DNA of 64,000 nucleotides from Rotaria sordida (taxonomy: Eukaryota > Rotifera > Eurotatoria > Philodinida > Philodinidae). Below the pieces are notes generated by a model that saw only the letters and a list, made by a program, of their open reading frames with translations, was not told where the DNA came from and searched no databases. The stretch covers positions 1-64,000 of the forward strand of contig CAJNOL010000855.1 of the NCBI GenBank assembly GCA_905250125.1, in the 5' to 3' direction. The position numbers and the translations under genes are program-made. Shown here piece after piece: positions 36,262 through 50,600 of this stretch. Position 1 is the stretch's first letter, and every line of letters begins with the position of its first letter.

Positions 36262-36628
36262 TAGGCATGCACCAAATCCTAGTTTTAGGTGATAAAGATG
36301 ATTCATTTACGATGTCAAGAACCGTCAGTTCCTGTCAAACCTTCGAGCGGATTCTACTCAACTTTTATCGCTCTATCTGATGGCAGTGACAGATATGTCA
36401 AATCCAACTAGAAAATATACAGGATTTGATCAAAAAACGTGAATTTTCGGTCAAATCCTGTCAAACCCTGCATATCTTCTAGTTGGATTTGACATATCTG
36501 TCACTGCCATCAGATAGAGCGATAAAAGTTCAGTAGAATGCACTCGAAGATTTGACAAGAACTGACGGTTCTTGACATCGTAAATGAATCATCTTTATCA
36601 ACTAAAATTAGGATTTGGTGCGTGCCTA
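36262..36628. mobile_element. hAT-like foldback MITE with perfect 8-bp duplication
   Basis: Terminal TAGGCATGCACCAAATCCTA (36262) and its near-exact complement ending GGTGCGTGCCTA (36628) bound a 367-bp element whose two halves are inverted copies of each other (arms about 165 bp). AAAAACAT flanks it on both sides (36254-36261 and 36629-36636). TAG-initiated termini and an 8-bp duplication are hAT hallmarks. The arms differ by only a few substitutions, so it is fairly young. No protein is encoded. Confidence 0.9.
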
Positions 36629-37416
36629 AAAAACATGTGAGTAGGCGAAAATGTTTTATGTTTTAACATATTTTTACATTTTTATTATTAATGAAGAGTA
36701 ACAATGGGAAATCATAATGGCTAGAAACAGAATCGATCGTGTAACTATAGTCAACTGTTATTGATGTCAGGGGCAACATAGAGAAGAGAACTTATTATAT
36801 ATAATTGATATTGAATATTTTTATCGTTTGAATCAAATAAAAAAAACACTCGTCGTGAGAAATTGTCAATAAATAAATGTGTATACTCAAGGAAATAATT
36901 GATTGGAATATTGAAAATGATTTTATTTTTCAATTTTATTTCTAAATAGTTCATTAAGTTTAAAGTTCTCTTCTGATACAAATCTTAATTAATCATTTAA
37001 AGCACATTGTCATTAATTAAGACAATAACAACGAACTAATCTATATTGATGAAAGAGTTATTGAAAATATTTATATCTATGCCATCTTCAATGAAGTGTA
37101 TACAATGGAAAAAAAAGCAAGATTTGACTACTCTCAACTAACAGTCAAGTATAGTAGTTGACATTTAATTGATTTGTACTTGGGAGTAGTCAACTTTTCC
37201 CGTGTTCTTCCCCTTGCATATATAATTAGTTTGAAATTTCTATTGAGCAGTTTACTAAAACTATGTTTACGTTTTATCGATAAAATAAATAATATTTATT
37301 GAAGATCAAAAAGATCAATTTTAAAAGAATTTGACAATTTTTTAAAATTTGTTTTGAAATATCGTCGAAAAGTGAATAAATGAGGATAATCTGAAGAGAG
37401 CTAAATAAAATATATA

Positions 37417-38100
37417 CAGTGGGCCCCAAAATTGTTCAACAAGATGTCATTTGGATTTTTTTTCGTAGCCTTAAGTGCTAGAAAGAATCCAAATAGTGAT
37501 TTGAATAGAGAATATTGTTGCCAACAAGAATTCGAGAAAATAATAACCATCATGAATTTTCTCAAAGTAGGATTTCTGGAAAACCAAAACCCTACGTTTT
37601 CAACATCCACAAGCCACAACAGAAAACTTGTTTTAACAATCTAGCATTATAGAGCAGCCAATTCTCTACAAAATAAGATGTCTCCAAGCTTTCTACGACC
37701 TTCCATTCAAAAGTTATAAGCATCATAAAAATCGGAAAAAAGTGAAATTTATGGGAAAATCGACTAAAAAAATGCATTTTTTCGATTTTTGTGATGCTTA
37801 TAACTTTTGGAGAGAAGGTCGTAGAAAGCTCGGAAATGTCTTATTCTGCAGAGAATTGGCTGCTCTATAATTCTAGACTGTTAAAACAAGTTTTCTGTTG
37901 TGGCTTTTGGATGTTGAAAAATTAGGATTTAGATTTTTCAGAAACCCTACTATGGGAAAATTCATGATGGTTATCATTTTCTCGAATTCTTATTGGCAAC
38001 AATATTCTCTATTCAAATCACTATTTAGATTCTTTCTAGCACTTAAGACTACGAAAAAAAATCTAAATTACATCTTGTTGAACGATTTTGGGACCCACTG
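37417..38100. mobile_element. Tc1/mariner-like foldback MITE with TA target
   Basis: The ends CAGTGGGCCCCAAAATTGTT and AACGATTTTGGGACCCACTG are inverted repeats flanked by TA on both sides. The whole 684 bp is a long palindrome with arms of about 335 bp (for example AAGGTCGTAGAAAGCT near 37820 mirrors AGCTTTCTACGACCTT near 37690). The arms are diverged by substitutions and small indels. Open frames on both strands are just the mirrored arm sequence and are not genes. Confidence 0.88.
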
Positions 38101-38102
38101 TA

Positions 38103-39363
38103 TATGATATATTATTTATCTTGTTAATTAATTAAAAATCAATCTTATTGAGGAATAAATGTTTTGTCAGTTACTGTTTTAATAGAAATTGTTATGAATT
38201 AATCACTAGTCTAATATCTATTGATAGGCAGAGTTTTATCTTATAGAAAAATAATAAAATAGATTTTCAAATCTAATCATTTTATTTCAATTTCTGATGA
38301 TTTCAACAAGATTCTCTTATTTATTTTCCTCATTTCAAGACATAGGCTGCTGCGATTCCTTATATTGTTGACATTGACTTCAATACATATCGAAATCTCT
38401 CATCGGATCGGAAAAAAAACGATATAGAGAAAATTTCAGGCATTTTTCTTATGATTTTTCCGTCGAATAACAAAAAGAGAAAAGTGAATAAAAGATTTAT
38501 CTAAAAATAGTAAGTTATGCATAAAGACACACATCCTAGAATAAGTAAATGCAAATGTCCAAAATTATCTTGATTTATGATCAATACAATATGGAACTCA
38601 TTTAGACAATGTATGACACTTTTTTTGCAAAAATTTGAATCGATTTTTCTAAATCCTTAAATTTAATCTTTATTTTGATAATATACAATAATAAGATTTA
38701 TTTAATGTTTTTTATTATATTAAAGAGATTTAATGTTAAACATTCGATAATAGTTAATTAAATAATTAAGCTATTTAAATAAATAGTTTCATATAACGAA
38801 TTGAATCATTTCGATTGTTATTTTATATTCATTAAATTAGTTTTATTTAAATCTTTGTTTTCATCATCAAAAATATTTTTCTTTTTCGTCTTTTTCATAT
38901 AAAACTAATCAATTGATTTTCTTTTAATTATATAAATGATTAAATCGAATAGATTTTTTTAAAAATCAACATTTTTTACTAGTTTGTTTAGTTAAACAAT
39001 TTACAGATTTTTATTTATCAAAAATCTTTATCAGGATTGTTTTTTTTTTTACAAAAGTTTATTTAAAAACAAAAAAAAAAGAAACGATGATGAAGATAGT
39101 TAGTCAACTTATTAAGTAAATGATATAATGTATGAAGAATAAATCTTGTTGTATAGATCAATGACAAAATAATCAATATAAATTGACTAGGAATATATTT
39201 GTCAGAAAATAAGATTTTTTTTTTAATTAACATTAATATTTAAACAAATTTTGAACTTAATTCGAAATAAATTCTATTAAATTTATTTAAATAATAATTT
39301 TAAATAAAATTAATATTAATCTATGATTAATAAGAATTATTTCTAAAAATGAAATAACATATG
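38103..39363. other. AT-rich intergenic DNA 3' of TM2D2
   Basis: No gene, inverted repeat or RNA gene was recognised. A minus-strand AATAAA (plus TTTATT, 39282-39287) lies about 80 nt past the TM2D2 stop and could serve as its poly(A) signal. Confidence 0.5.
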
Positions 39364-40050
39364 TTAATGTTGAATAATCCAATTTGAATCATCTTGAGGC
39401 ATTAATTTTCCAAAAATAAGAAGAATAATATCAATAATCCACCAAAGACCTAAACCTCCAAGTGTTATCATTTTTCCAACAGCAATTCCAATATGACCAA
39501 GAGAATATCTATCAACAGCAAATAAACCCAAAAATATTGAATATAATAATGTTGAAATAAAATAATGTGAAGAATATTTAATACATGGTACATTATCAAT
39601 TAAAAATGAACGATTTCCTTTACATTCAATTCCATCATATATTCGACATAATATTGATGTATGTTCAACTTCATTATATTTTTCTCCACCAAAACGACGA
39701 CCATTTTTTTTCTTTATTTAAATAAATATCAAAATAAAATAAAATAAAAAATAAAAACAAATAAATTACTTGACATGATCTTGTTTCATTTTCTGGAATA
39801 TCTTCAACTGATTCACATTCATAATAATCTGATGGACTAGAATTTATTTTAATTATATTTAGAATATATTTATCAAAAACAAAAACAAAAAAAATTCTTA
39901 CATAAAATGACATTGAACAAGTGGACTATAAGGATTTTGATCATCATTTAATATATATTCAATTTGTTTTGATGATACAATTATTTCATCACGATAAACA
40001 AAGCATGATGTACTTACTATTAATAATAACAGATTTATTAACAAGATCAT
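39364..40050 (-). CDS. TM2D2: TM2 domain-containing protein 2 (187 aa)
   Basis: Exons are 40050-39902, 39836-39770 and 39711-39364, summing to 188 codons with stop. A signal peptide ([16 protein letters not shown]) starts the protein. The extracellular part has paired cysteines and matches TM2D2 wording: [32 protein letters not shown] and PCIKYSSHY. The TM2 domain has two membrane helices (about residues 121-138 and 155-173) joined by AVDRYSLGH, where the usual DRF motif is DRY, and [10 protein letters not shown]. It ends MPQDDSNW, parallel to the TM2D2 C-terminal block. TM2D proteins act in membrane/endolysosomal and Notch-related processes in animals. Length is close to the roughly 214-aa human protein. 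The AG of an acceptor-like AAAATAG lies 3 nt before the ATG. Confidence 0.92.
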
Positions 40051-41715
40051 TTTCTATTTTATATATTTAGTTCTTTTTCATATTTTATTAAATGAATATA
40101 CAACTAAATATATATACATTTTATACTATTTTCAATTGGTCAATAAACAATTAAGAAAAAAGATGTCACTCGAATACAAAACAAGAAAGATTTTAGTTTT
40201 TATTCGTTTGAACAAATCTAGGACATATTCATTCTCTCATATGTAATATCCTCATTTTGATCTTTTTCACTAAACGACCGTATAAACAGGAAACATTATC
40301 TATTAAATAAATAAATAATTTTATTATCGATATGTCTATTATAGATATTGATCAGATAAACAAAGTTGATAAAATGATTTTCTTTGAAAATAAAATTGAT
40401 TTTATTCGAAAATCATATTAGAACAAATTAACCTATTCTTCAATCATCAATCAGCGAACGTATTAACATTAATAAATAATTTGAATTTCGATGATTAACT
40501 CCTATAAAGTATCACTTTAGAATTCAATCTCTCTTTGTTCATGAACAATATTAACTTCATCTTAAAACTTCTCATTGATCGAATTTATTTGAAAGAAAAA
40601 AAAGCACTTATCGTGCTCCCTTCCAGGACTGCCAACAGGCCAAAAACAGAACTACTTGGACTGACTTGCAGGCTTTTCAGAGAAGAGAATAGACTTATTG
40701 AATATTTTTATTAAATTTTTGGATGGAATTCCATAATACACGTTAGAGATTTTTCTTATTCCCTTACGATCGTCTCGATCATATATTTACTTCTTTTCAA
40801 CTCAGATAATCAAAGTAGAAACTTTTTCACTAAGCAGAATATCAATACGTAGAGAAAAATTCACTCTTCTCTATACAAACAGCTATGCTTTGAAATCAGT
40901 TTGAATTCCATGAATGTCCTTCCATGACATTAAAAAATATGTTTTGTCACAAATAAATTATACAAACAGAAAAACATTATTCATATCGATCAGAAACATT
41001 TGCTTGTTATCTTCGTTTACTCGTCGATATCGAGTTGAATATCATTATTACTTATCTACATTTCTCCTCTGTATTCATTCGCCTTGTCTACTGAGACATA
41101 TTATAGCTTAATAATAAGCCGGCACGAAACTGTAAACAATAGACAATTAGTTAAAAACAATAATTTATCATCAAGAATAAATGTACCCTTTTCAGTTGAC
41201 TTAAACGCTGACAGTTAGATGCCACTTAGAACCTTTTCAGCTACTGTTAAACTAGAATAAATGAGAAAAGTTGATATTATTTATATAGACCATTCTCACT
41301 CATAACAGGATGGAGTCAGATAATACATTTGGCAATTCTATTTAGGATAAGATCGCATTCAATAGTGAAAATCAAGGCATGCAAGAGATGATCCTCTTTA
41401 TATAAAAGTATGTCATATTAACATTGATTATGAAAATCTAAAGTAAAATTTTAACTTGAATAAATTGACCAAAGTATTTTAAAGGTAGAATATAACATCT
41501 AATCAGAATCGATCAATAGAGAAAAAAATTTGAGTAGGTATCATCGAGGTCAATAAACTTCGTCTTGGTCTATTCTGCAGGATATCAAGCCAAGTTGGCA
41601 ATTCTGTTCAACTTTCGAATAAGTTCTGCTCGAGATCTTATTGAAAATAAACTGCGCAAAATTTATTTGATTACTCTGATCAATTATCAATTATTTTTTA
41701 TTTTTATTAATTATT

Positions 41716-41836
41716 CATAGAAAAAACGTTTAGAAAAAAAAACAAACAGTGAAAAACGTATTGAAAACAACGGTAAAAGCGTGTTTAGAACGCCTTTTTA
41801 ACCGTTCGTGTTTTTTTTCTAAACGTTTTTTCTATG
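41716..41836. mobile_element. 121-bp hairpin repeat
   Basis: CATAGAAAAAACGTTTAGAA at 41716 pairs with TTCTAAACGTTTTTTCTATG ending at 41836. Inside, AACGGTAAAAGCGT pairs with ACGCCTTTTTAACCGTT, so almost the entire segment folds on itself. No clear target duplication. Likely a tiny MITE, but a folded RNA-coding or structural repeat is possible. Confidence 0.6.
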
Positions 41837-43245
41837 GTTATCTGTTAATATTACTTTCAAATAAATCTCTTTTGTTTTTAAAGTGGTGCTTTTCTTATTG
41901 TGTCTCACCGGCACGATGAAAATCTTTCTATTCAATGTGATGATGTCATTTGTCATTGAATTTTCATAGGTTTTTTTTTTCTTAGAGAATATGAAAAAAG
42001 TATCTTATTCTATAATTAATAATAAATCCATTGAGATATTATATATCTCATATAAAATTGAGTTCGATAAGTATTGACAATGATAAAGAAATTCTACTCG
42101 AATATATTCTATATGTTTACATGATTATCAATATGAGAAAAATGATGAAAATTAATTTTCATTTTGATATATATTAAATAGATTAAAGTCATTTTTAATT
42201 ATGTATTCTAATAAATAAATCGAATTATTAAATCAACTGTTTTATATTGATTTTTTGTTAGTTAAACCAATTAATATTATTTCTATAGTAAATATCTATA
42301 TATGACATTTTGTTTATTGTTCCTTTTCGAAATAATAGTTTTACAAATAAAATAAAACAAAAAAAAAGTAAAGAATAGAATTTATTGAAAAATAATAAAG
42401 AAAAAATATGAATTTCTATTATTAGTGATTTATTTTGTATAAATCTAATAGATTTAAATGATTTGAATTAATTTATACTTCATTTGAAAATATTTTAATT
42501 TTTAATTGAATAGAAATACTAAATCTAATTTCTTATTGTTAACGTCTTATTTAATTGATTTTATATGAAACAGGTTCGTAAATTAGAAAAGATTTTTTCG
42601 AATTTTTTTCATGTCAAATATATATTGATCGATATTTATTATTTCTATTTTATATATATTTATTTCAAGAAATATTTCTTATCTATATAAGACAATTAAT
42701 TAAAATGGTTGATTTCTATCATTTAATAATATAATTAATCGATAGAAATCAATATTAAAAAATCAAAAGAAATTCTATTTTAGATAATTATAGAGACATT
42801 TAAATTCATCGTTTTTTTTTAAATTCATTTATTAATATAGACATTTTCACATATTTTATTCGACGATTTTAATTCAAATTCAAACTTATTAGATATTATA
42901 TCCATTGAAAGCATGTTTCATTATCGGAAATGTTGGTTTTTTTTTTCATATAAAATCAAGTGAAGTAATGAAATAGACTAAGATAGATATGAAGAAAAAG
43001 AATGCAATTAAAAAAAAGTCTAAAACAAATGAAGGGTATCGAAGAGAACAATGAAATATTTCTATGAATAAATATAAAATAATAAATAAAAATCTAATAT
43101 TAATTGAATATTTCAATAATAAATTTCTTTCAATATGACATTAACAACTTTCATATGAAATTATTCATTTTTCGCTCCAACTCGATTTATTATGAATTAA
43201 TCGAAGATTTTTAAAATAAAATTAACTTTCTTTTTTTTATACAAG

Positions 43246-44019
43246 CTGATCGAAAAGTTCTCAGAACAGTCGTGTCTTTATTAAATAAATGATATATTCA
43301 AAAATCTAATTGGATGAAATGTTCAAGATAGTCATCCTTGTTTGTCATACGAAGTCCCATTCGATTAACTTATTTTTTTTTTTGCATATCTATTCAAATC
43401 GAATATATTACATGACAGGAACCTCCTTGATTATAGCTTGTTTTCAAGATTGCAAAGGAAATATACTATCTGACTGAAGACAAGGACAATATTGGAAGGT
43501 TAACCAATAGTGAATCAGAAAGAGGCACTCAACATGAATGAAAATAGGTGGGTAATACTCAGAGAAAGTGACGCTATTATGATCAATTAATCAGTAAAGA
43601 TCCCAACTCGATAAAGGATCTAGGGATGGTTAATTAATGGTGTAAGTGAGAGTGCGTTAGTGCGAGAAAATGATAATGGAAGGATGAATACCGTTATTAT
43701 TTTGACTGATTAACTGCCTATTTTTCGTTCATGTTGAGTGCCTCTTTCTGATTCACTATTGGTTAATCTTCCAATTTCATTCTTGTCTTCAGTCAGATAG
43801 TATATTTTCTTTGAAATCTTGAAAACAAGCTGTAATCAAGGATGTTCCTGTCATATAATATATTCAATTTGAATAGATATGCAAAAGAAAAATGAGTTAA
43901 TCGAATGGGACTTCGTATGACAATCAAGAATGACTATCTTGAACATTTCATGCAATTAGATTATTGAATATATCATTTATTTAATAAAGACAAGACTGTT
44001 CCGAGAACTTTTCGATTAG
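43246..44019. mobile_element. Mariner-like foldback element
   Basis: The end CTGATCGAAAAGTTCTCAGA and the opposite end TCCGAGAACTTTTCGATTAG are inverted repeats. Sequence continues mirrored for about 310 bp per arm (for example GAAAGAGGCACTCAACATGA versus TCATGTTGAGTGCCTCTTTC), around a unique centre of about 150 bp (43560-43700). The terminal wording resembles mariner ends. Flanking TA duplications are not preserved. No coding frame. Confidence 0.78.
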
Positions 44020-46207
44020 TCTCTAGCTTTATTTGAAATATGAGTTTAAAAAAAAAGGAAATATTTTTTTTTGAGAAAAGTCTAAATAAATTAAAGTACG
44101 AAGAATTTATCAATAGAAAAGTATTCCAAAAAAAAAAAACAAAAGTCAATTAAAATCGATTGACTTTTTTTAAAAATAATATCAATATAATAACCAACAA
44201 GAAAATCTTTCGAGAAAGATCTTTTTTTTTATTTATTTGTTATAAATTTAATATTTGAACTAAATCAACTAGACAATGTTCGAACATAGTTAATATGTTC
44301 TTTTTTTATGTTTTGTTTAATATCGATATCTTATAGGAATTTTTCCTTCCTTATTAAAATATTTTTTTTTATTAAAAATTCTTATATGATTATTATTAAT
44401 AGAACATTTTTAATTAATTGAAAAATTTATTAAAAACGAACAAACTTTATTTTAAACATAATTATAATCAATAGTTAGATTTATAAAAACTTTTGTTTTA
44501 TATAAAAAAATATCTTCAATAAATATTTTACTATTGTTCATATATTTATATAATAAACTTATAAAATAAATATTATTTATTATTTAAAGTTGATAAAATA
44601 TTCTTTTATTAATAAATATATATATATATATATGTTATATGTCAATGGCATTTATTTCTAAAGTACATATTATTCTATTGACAATTTAATTACTAACCTT
44701 GTTTATATCGATATCAATATCGATATATTGATAGAAAAGAAAAGTATTTAAATAAGATAAATGTATTCTTATCACAATAATAATAGATTTAGTTAAATCA
44801 AGTTAAATAAATCTTTATATTATATTCCACTGGCATTTTTTTTTGTTCAAATCTTTATTTATTTTTCATAGTTTTAGTTTTTGTTTATGAAAAATCTCAC
44901 ATATAAATAGTCTTTATGTTATTCATTCACTAAGAAAAAATTTTCGAAGATCGTTTAAGATCTCGCGAAGAATTTTATCTCAGAAGATTTATAACTTGAT
45001 GATCTTACAAAATCGTTTAAATATCTTCGTAGAAAATTTAATATTTTCTGGCAATAATATCCGATTGAAATTATTAAATGATTCTTTGAATAAGATTCTT
45101 CTAATGTTTAATGATCGAAATCTTGTAAGATTTATTCTAAGATGATTATATTCTAATTGACATTAACCTATAGGATTTCTTATAATAAGAGTAATTTTAA
45201 GGATTTAAGTTAATATATAATAGATAAAATATGTTCTAATGTCGAGAATAGTTATTATTTAGAATTGAAAGTACATTATCAATAGAATGGTGCTTATCTG
45301 ATAAAAAGTCACTTGAAATATAATTTAATAAATTTGATTATATTGACAAGTAGCTTTTCTTTTGTTAATATTGTTTATCTTTTTTTATTTCAGATCAATT
45401 CAACACAACTAATTCGCTTTTTTATTTTATTATTTTAGTTCATTTTACCGATAAATTCAAAACCAAACGGAAGTTTTTTTTATTTAAGATTATTTTAACG
45501 ATCAAATTCAATAAAAAGAATTTTTTTTTAATGTTTTTTCAGCGCATATTTATGTATTAATATTCTTTTTCTAATCTTTATAAATAAATCTAGATATGAC
45601 AGTCAAAATAGAAGACTTTCTTAATCAAACAACATAATAGGAAGCAAACTAGAAGAAAATCAGACATGCAAACCTGTAAGAAATCATAGAAAATCCAACA
45701 TGAATCATATGATATCTAACATAAAGACCATGAATAACCGTAGAGTACGATTTAATCATAAAGGATATGTTTAAGATTGTCATATACAATGGTACGAGAT
45801 GGTAGAGAATATTCTATGATTTAGTAAGAAATTATTAGAAAATATTCTAATACAATTGTTTAACTTGATCATCTGTCAATAATCATTGATTCGCAAATAG
45901 ATTATATTAGAATAATAATTATTGATAGAAATCATTAAACTAATTCAAAACTTTGTTTTTTTTATCAAATTCTAAAATAAAAAAAATCTAAGATAGAATA
46001 ACGTTTTTTTTTTCAGAATAAACAAGTAATCGATTTTGTTTGACAGCTTGAAACTCTTCATTATCAATATTCCTTTTTTCTACATTAACATTGAGAAAAT
46101 TGCCGAAAAATTTGTTTATACGACAATTTCTTTATGACAATATTCAGTTTCGTCTAAGTGTCATAGAGAATTAACCAATTTGCAAAGATTTTCTCATAAA
46201 GAACACG

Positions 46208-46210
<3 letters not shown>

Positions 46211-46247
<37 letters not shown>
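46211..46247. repeat. (TA)n microsatellite
   Basis: About 37 bp of uninterrupted TA dinucleotides, flanked by CACGCACA on the left. Read directly from the sequence. Confidence 0.9.
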
Positions 46248-46253
<6 letters not shown>

Positions 46254-47664
46254 CATGCAAACAGATATAAACTATGCAATACGGATTGAGAATGTCATCA
46301 CACAAGCAAAAAAAGTCTATTCTTCTCGGGTTTTTTTTTTCTCTTTTTTCTTTGTCATTCATCAATCGGAAGAGAAGAAACGATCGGCAATTGTTTTTGA
46401 TCGTCTTGAAGAAATAATAAAGAGAAAGATACTCTCGTTTCATAGTCGTCAACAGACAGGTAGTGAAACATTCTCTTTTATGTCATTATCATCATTATCA
46501 ATGAGAAACATATATATTTATCTTAATTTCTCTTTCTATAAATCAACATTTCTAAGCGCATCTTGTGTCGCTTGACACTAATCTCTGTATAGTTGCTTTA
46601 ATCCTGTATCTCTGTGTGCCATCTATTTATCTCTCTGTCAGACACCCTGCAGATGTTGTTTTTCTTGTTTTTGCTGTCATCATCTACCGTGTCCTTTTCC
46701 TTTTTTCTCTCTTTCCCTTTTAATATTATGAAAGATAGACGTTTAGTTCGACAACAGAATAAAAACCAAGGTAAAACATTCTTGTTGGTTCGTCTCTCAC
46801 TGATTGACACCTTTCTTTTTTTTTCTTGTTCTTTGATATTATTATTTTTTTCTTCTAGTTTTAGTGAAAATAATTGTTATTTTCTGATTGTCACCTATTT
46901 AGCATAAAATGAAATAAGAGATTCGAAGAAATAAATATATTTAGAATGAGTTAAGTGTAAAAGTTTCGATGAGAAAATGAGATCATATTTGTTATTTATG
47001 ATGAGAAAAATGAGATAATGACAATAATAAAAACTAACCAATTGAATACTGTTTATTGAGACATACTTCTCTATCACCCGAATTCATTCAATTAGATTCT
47101 TTTTTTTACAATATGAGAAAGACAAAAAACAAAAAGAATTTGTCGAGTTGAGATTTCTTTTATGAAATAATAAAAAAAAAAAGCAAAAATGAAAGATCTT
47201 GTCTGATGTTTATTTAGATAAGATTTTCTATTTCTATTCAAATAGCTAACACATGATTTTCTCGCCTTCTTTCTTTTTTTTTTTTTGTTTTTTTTTGTAC
47301 GTGCCAAACAAGTGTCGGAAGTCAGCTGTCGCTTATCGTTACATCCTTAATCGAATCATTCTCTTCATTTATTTTTCTATGTAGAAATTATCTTCTTTTT
47401 TTTTTACCTAATCGTTATTTATTTATTTATCCATCGATATCTAACGAGAAGAAGGATCGTGTTTAACTCGTAAGAATTAGACAGATAAGTTCTAATAAAA
47501 AAGGAAGTATATATAACAGGATCATTCCATAAAAAAAAAACGTCTATGTTGATTAAAAAAGGAAACTAACATAAATTGATTGAAGTGAGAAGAAGGACGA
47601 ACGAGTCTCATGGGAATGTCATGTATCCTTTTTTTTTTGTTTTTGTTTTTTAGAAAACTAGCCT

Positions 47665-50600
47665 ATGTCGGATATATCACATGTTGGTACGAATGAAGAT
47701 TATTTTCAATTAATTGAAACAAATGAAAATCGAATAAATTCATCATCAAGAACGAGTTTTGAAATTTTAGAAAGACAATATGATTTTATTCAACCGAAAA
47801 ATGATACTATTACATATGAAAATAATTCAAATTCGAATATAAAACAAGATAATTCAAATAATAAGAATTTTTTTTCAAATCTAAGTGAGTTTTTTTTATT
47901 TATTGTTCGAATAAAATCTATAAAAAATAAAATAGGTGAAAATATTGATTTGAAAAATAATGATACGGAATCGATGATGAATTCAAATAGTAAAGAAAAG
48001 TGCATAAAAACAAGTGAAAACATCTGTGATGTATCACCATCAATGATGCGATCGATTTCTTCTATTTGTTCTCCATCGTCATTTGTTTCATCTAATAAAA
48101 CGGATAAAAAAGAACGATCGATATTTGATCATCATAGATCATCACTTAAAGGTTTATCTTCAACAAAAAATTTCTCAAATAAATCTAATCGTCGATCAAC
48201 ACTTGCTGCTTTTCATCTATCAGATTTAAATTGTCAAAATAATCTTGTATTTGATAATATAAATGAATATATTCAAGATAAACATATTGATAAAACAATC
48301 AGTCATCATTCAATTAATTTAATTAAAGAAAATTCTTTTAATTCAATTGATAATATAAATAATCAATTTTCGACCTCAAATTCAGATTTAGAAGAATATT
48401 ATGATAAAGGAAGAACAAAAATAAAATTAAGTTTACCAATGAAATCAATTAAAAATAATTCTTATGATAAATCAAATGAAAATCGTTCAAATCGAAATCG
48501 AGATAGAGAACAAAAAATAAAAACAATTAGATCTGGATCAATTCAAGGAGAATTTACATTACCAACAAATCCTCCAATAACAGTAACTATTCAACCACAA
48601 ACAAATATAAAGGAAAATTTATCAAGAGATAATTGTTTTCATGATGATCAAATATGTTCACCTGAACATATTATTAATCAATATAAACAAAGAACAGCAA
48701 GTGATTCTCCATTAAAAAATTCATCAACAATTGTTTCATATTTTATGGATCTATTAAAACCAAGTGATAATAAATTAGCTTTGAAATTATTTGGAAGTCG
48801 AAAAGGTCTTCTTAAAGAACGTTTAAGACAACAAAGAGCTGGACATTGTATTATTCATCCTTGTTCAAATTTTCGGTTATTTTATTTATTTATTTTATTC
48901 ATATTTACAAATATATTCAAACGTTTTTATTTTTCTCTTTAGTTTTTATTGGGATTTAATTATGTTAACATTATTAATAACAAATGTTATTGTCCTTCCT
49001 GTTGCTATTGCATTTTTTAGTGATGAAATTAATTCAGCACGATGGATTAGTTTTAACGTTATTTCTGATGCTTTTTTTCTTTTTGATATTCTTGTTAATT
49101 TTCGAACGGGTAATGTTTGTTTTTTTTTTGTTTTTCAAAAAAATCTAAATAAATATTGTTTTTATTAAAAGGTGTATTAAGAAATGATTTTATTGATGAA
49201 ATAATTCTTGAACCACGTTTAATAGCAATTAATTATCTAAAAACTTGGTTTATTCTTGATTTATTAAGTTCACTTCCAGTTGATTATTTTTTTTTATTAT
49301 TTGATGCGGGAGATAATATCGGAGGATATTCAATAGCACGTACAGGTCGAGCTATTAAAGTTCTTCGACTTGTTAAATTACTTTCATTACTTCGATTACT
49401 TCGATTATCACGTCTTGTCAGATATATTCATCAATGGGAAGAGGTGAGATTGATTTAAAAAATTTTTTTATTGTAGTCAATTGAGGGCAGGAAAGATCAT
49501 CTTATTAAAATAGCGACATCGAGTCAGATATCGATCGATAGAACTTCGTGCGGCCAATTTTCTTCGAGTTCATCTTCCCGTCTGGGTGAAAAACAATTTT
49601 CTTTTTCTTTTTTTTTCTTTATTCAATATCATGTCTATTTATTAATTGCATGATTTTATTATTTAATGGAGAATTTATTTATTTTAATCGAAATGTTTTG
49701 TTTTAGCAATATTAATGTTAATGTTTGCGTTTTAAAATTAGTTCGATGCATGTCAAAATACATCCTCTATTAGAATATCTTATTTATATTCAATAGTCAC
49801 TAATAACAAAAAAAAAAAAGCATGAATATCACATATAATAAATGCATGATCATTATTCGAAGGGAGGAGAATAAGATGTTCCTGCCCAATCGATTTATTA
49901 GTGTTTTAAAATATTTTTTAAAATTAAAATAAATAAAATAATGAATATATTTTTAGTTTTTATCAATAGCAAGTATGGTTATGCGCATTCTTAATTTATT
50001 AGCATTAATTATATTATTGGCACATTGGAATGGATGTTTACAATTTATGATTCCAATGTTTCAAAATTTTCCATCTGATTGTTGGGTTGCACTTAATGCT
50101 CTTCAAAATGCTCCATGGACAGAACAATATACTGTTGCACTATTTAAAGCACTTTCACATATGCTTTGTATTGGTTATGGACGTTATCCTCCTCAAAGTT
50201 ATGTTGACATGTGGTTAACAATGCTTTCAATGGGTAAATATTCTTGTTATATAATATATCTATTATATTGATAAATATTCTTGTTATATAATGTACCTAT
50301 TATATTGATAAATATAGTTATTGGAGCAATGTGTTATGCTGTTACAATTGGACATGTATCAGCACTTGTTCAAAGCTTTGATACATCAAGACGTTTATAT
50401 AATGAAAAAGTATTAGTTATTAGAGGTTTCTTATATAAATAAATAAATTAAATTAAATTTAGTTTAAACAAGTTGAAGAATATATGGCATGGAGAAAATT
50501 ACCTCGAGAAATGCGTAATAGAATATCTGATTATTATGAACATCGTTTTCAAGGAAAAATCTTTCATGAAGATAACATTTTAAATGAACTTTCTGAAAAA

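Larger units (their letters stand above)
40051..47664. other. 7.6-kb gene-poor AT-rich region between TM2D2 and HCN
   Basis: The genes on either side point away from each other (minus and plus), so their promoters should lie within this region. I found no exon structure inside. Identified contents are the hairpin at 41716-41836, the foldback at 43246-44019, a TA array at 46211-46247 and many short A/T runs. Small open frames at 46171-46907 are low-complexity and mutually antisense, and I do not call them. Confidence 0.55.

Noticed and set aside
37401-38107. Several 60-73-codon frames on both strands
   Set aside because: They are mirrored translations of the two arms of one palindromic element (37417-38100), not genes.
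44930-45130. Recurrent AAGATCTT/GAAGAT words suggesting a tandem repeat
   Set aside because: No fixed period or alignable unit. It looks like biased composition.
46171-47307. Group of mutually overlapping frames on both strands upstream of HCN
   Set aside because: Phe/Ser/Lys-rich low-complexity translations in AT-rich DNA with a TA microsatellite. No homology recognisable.
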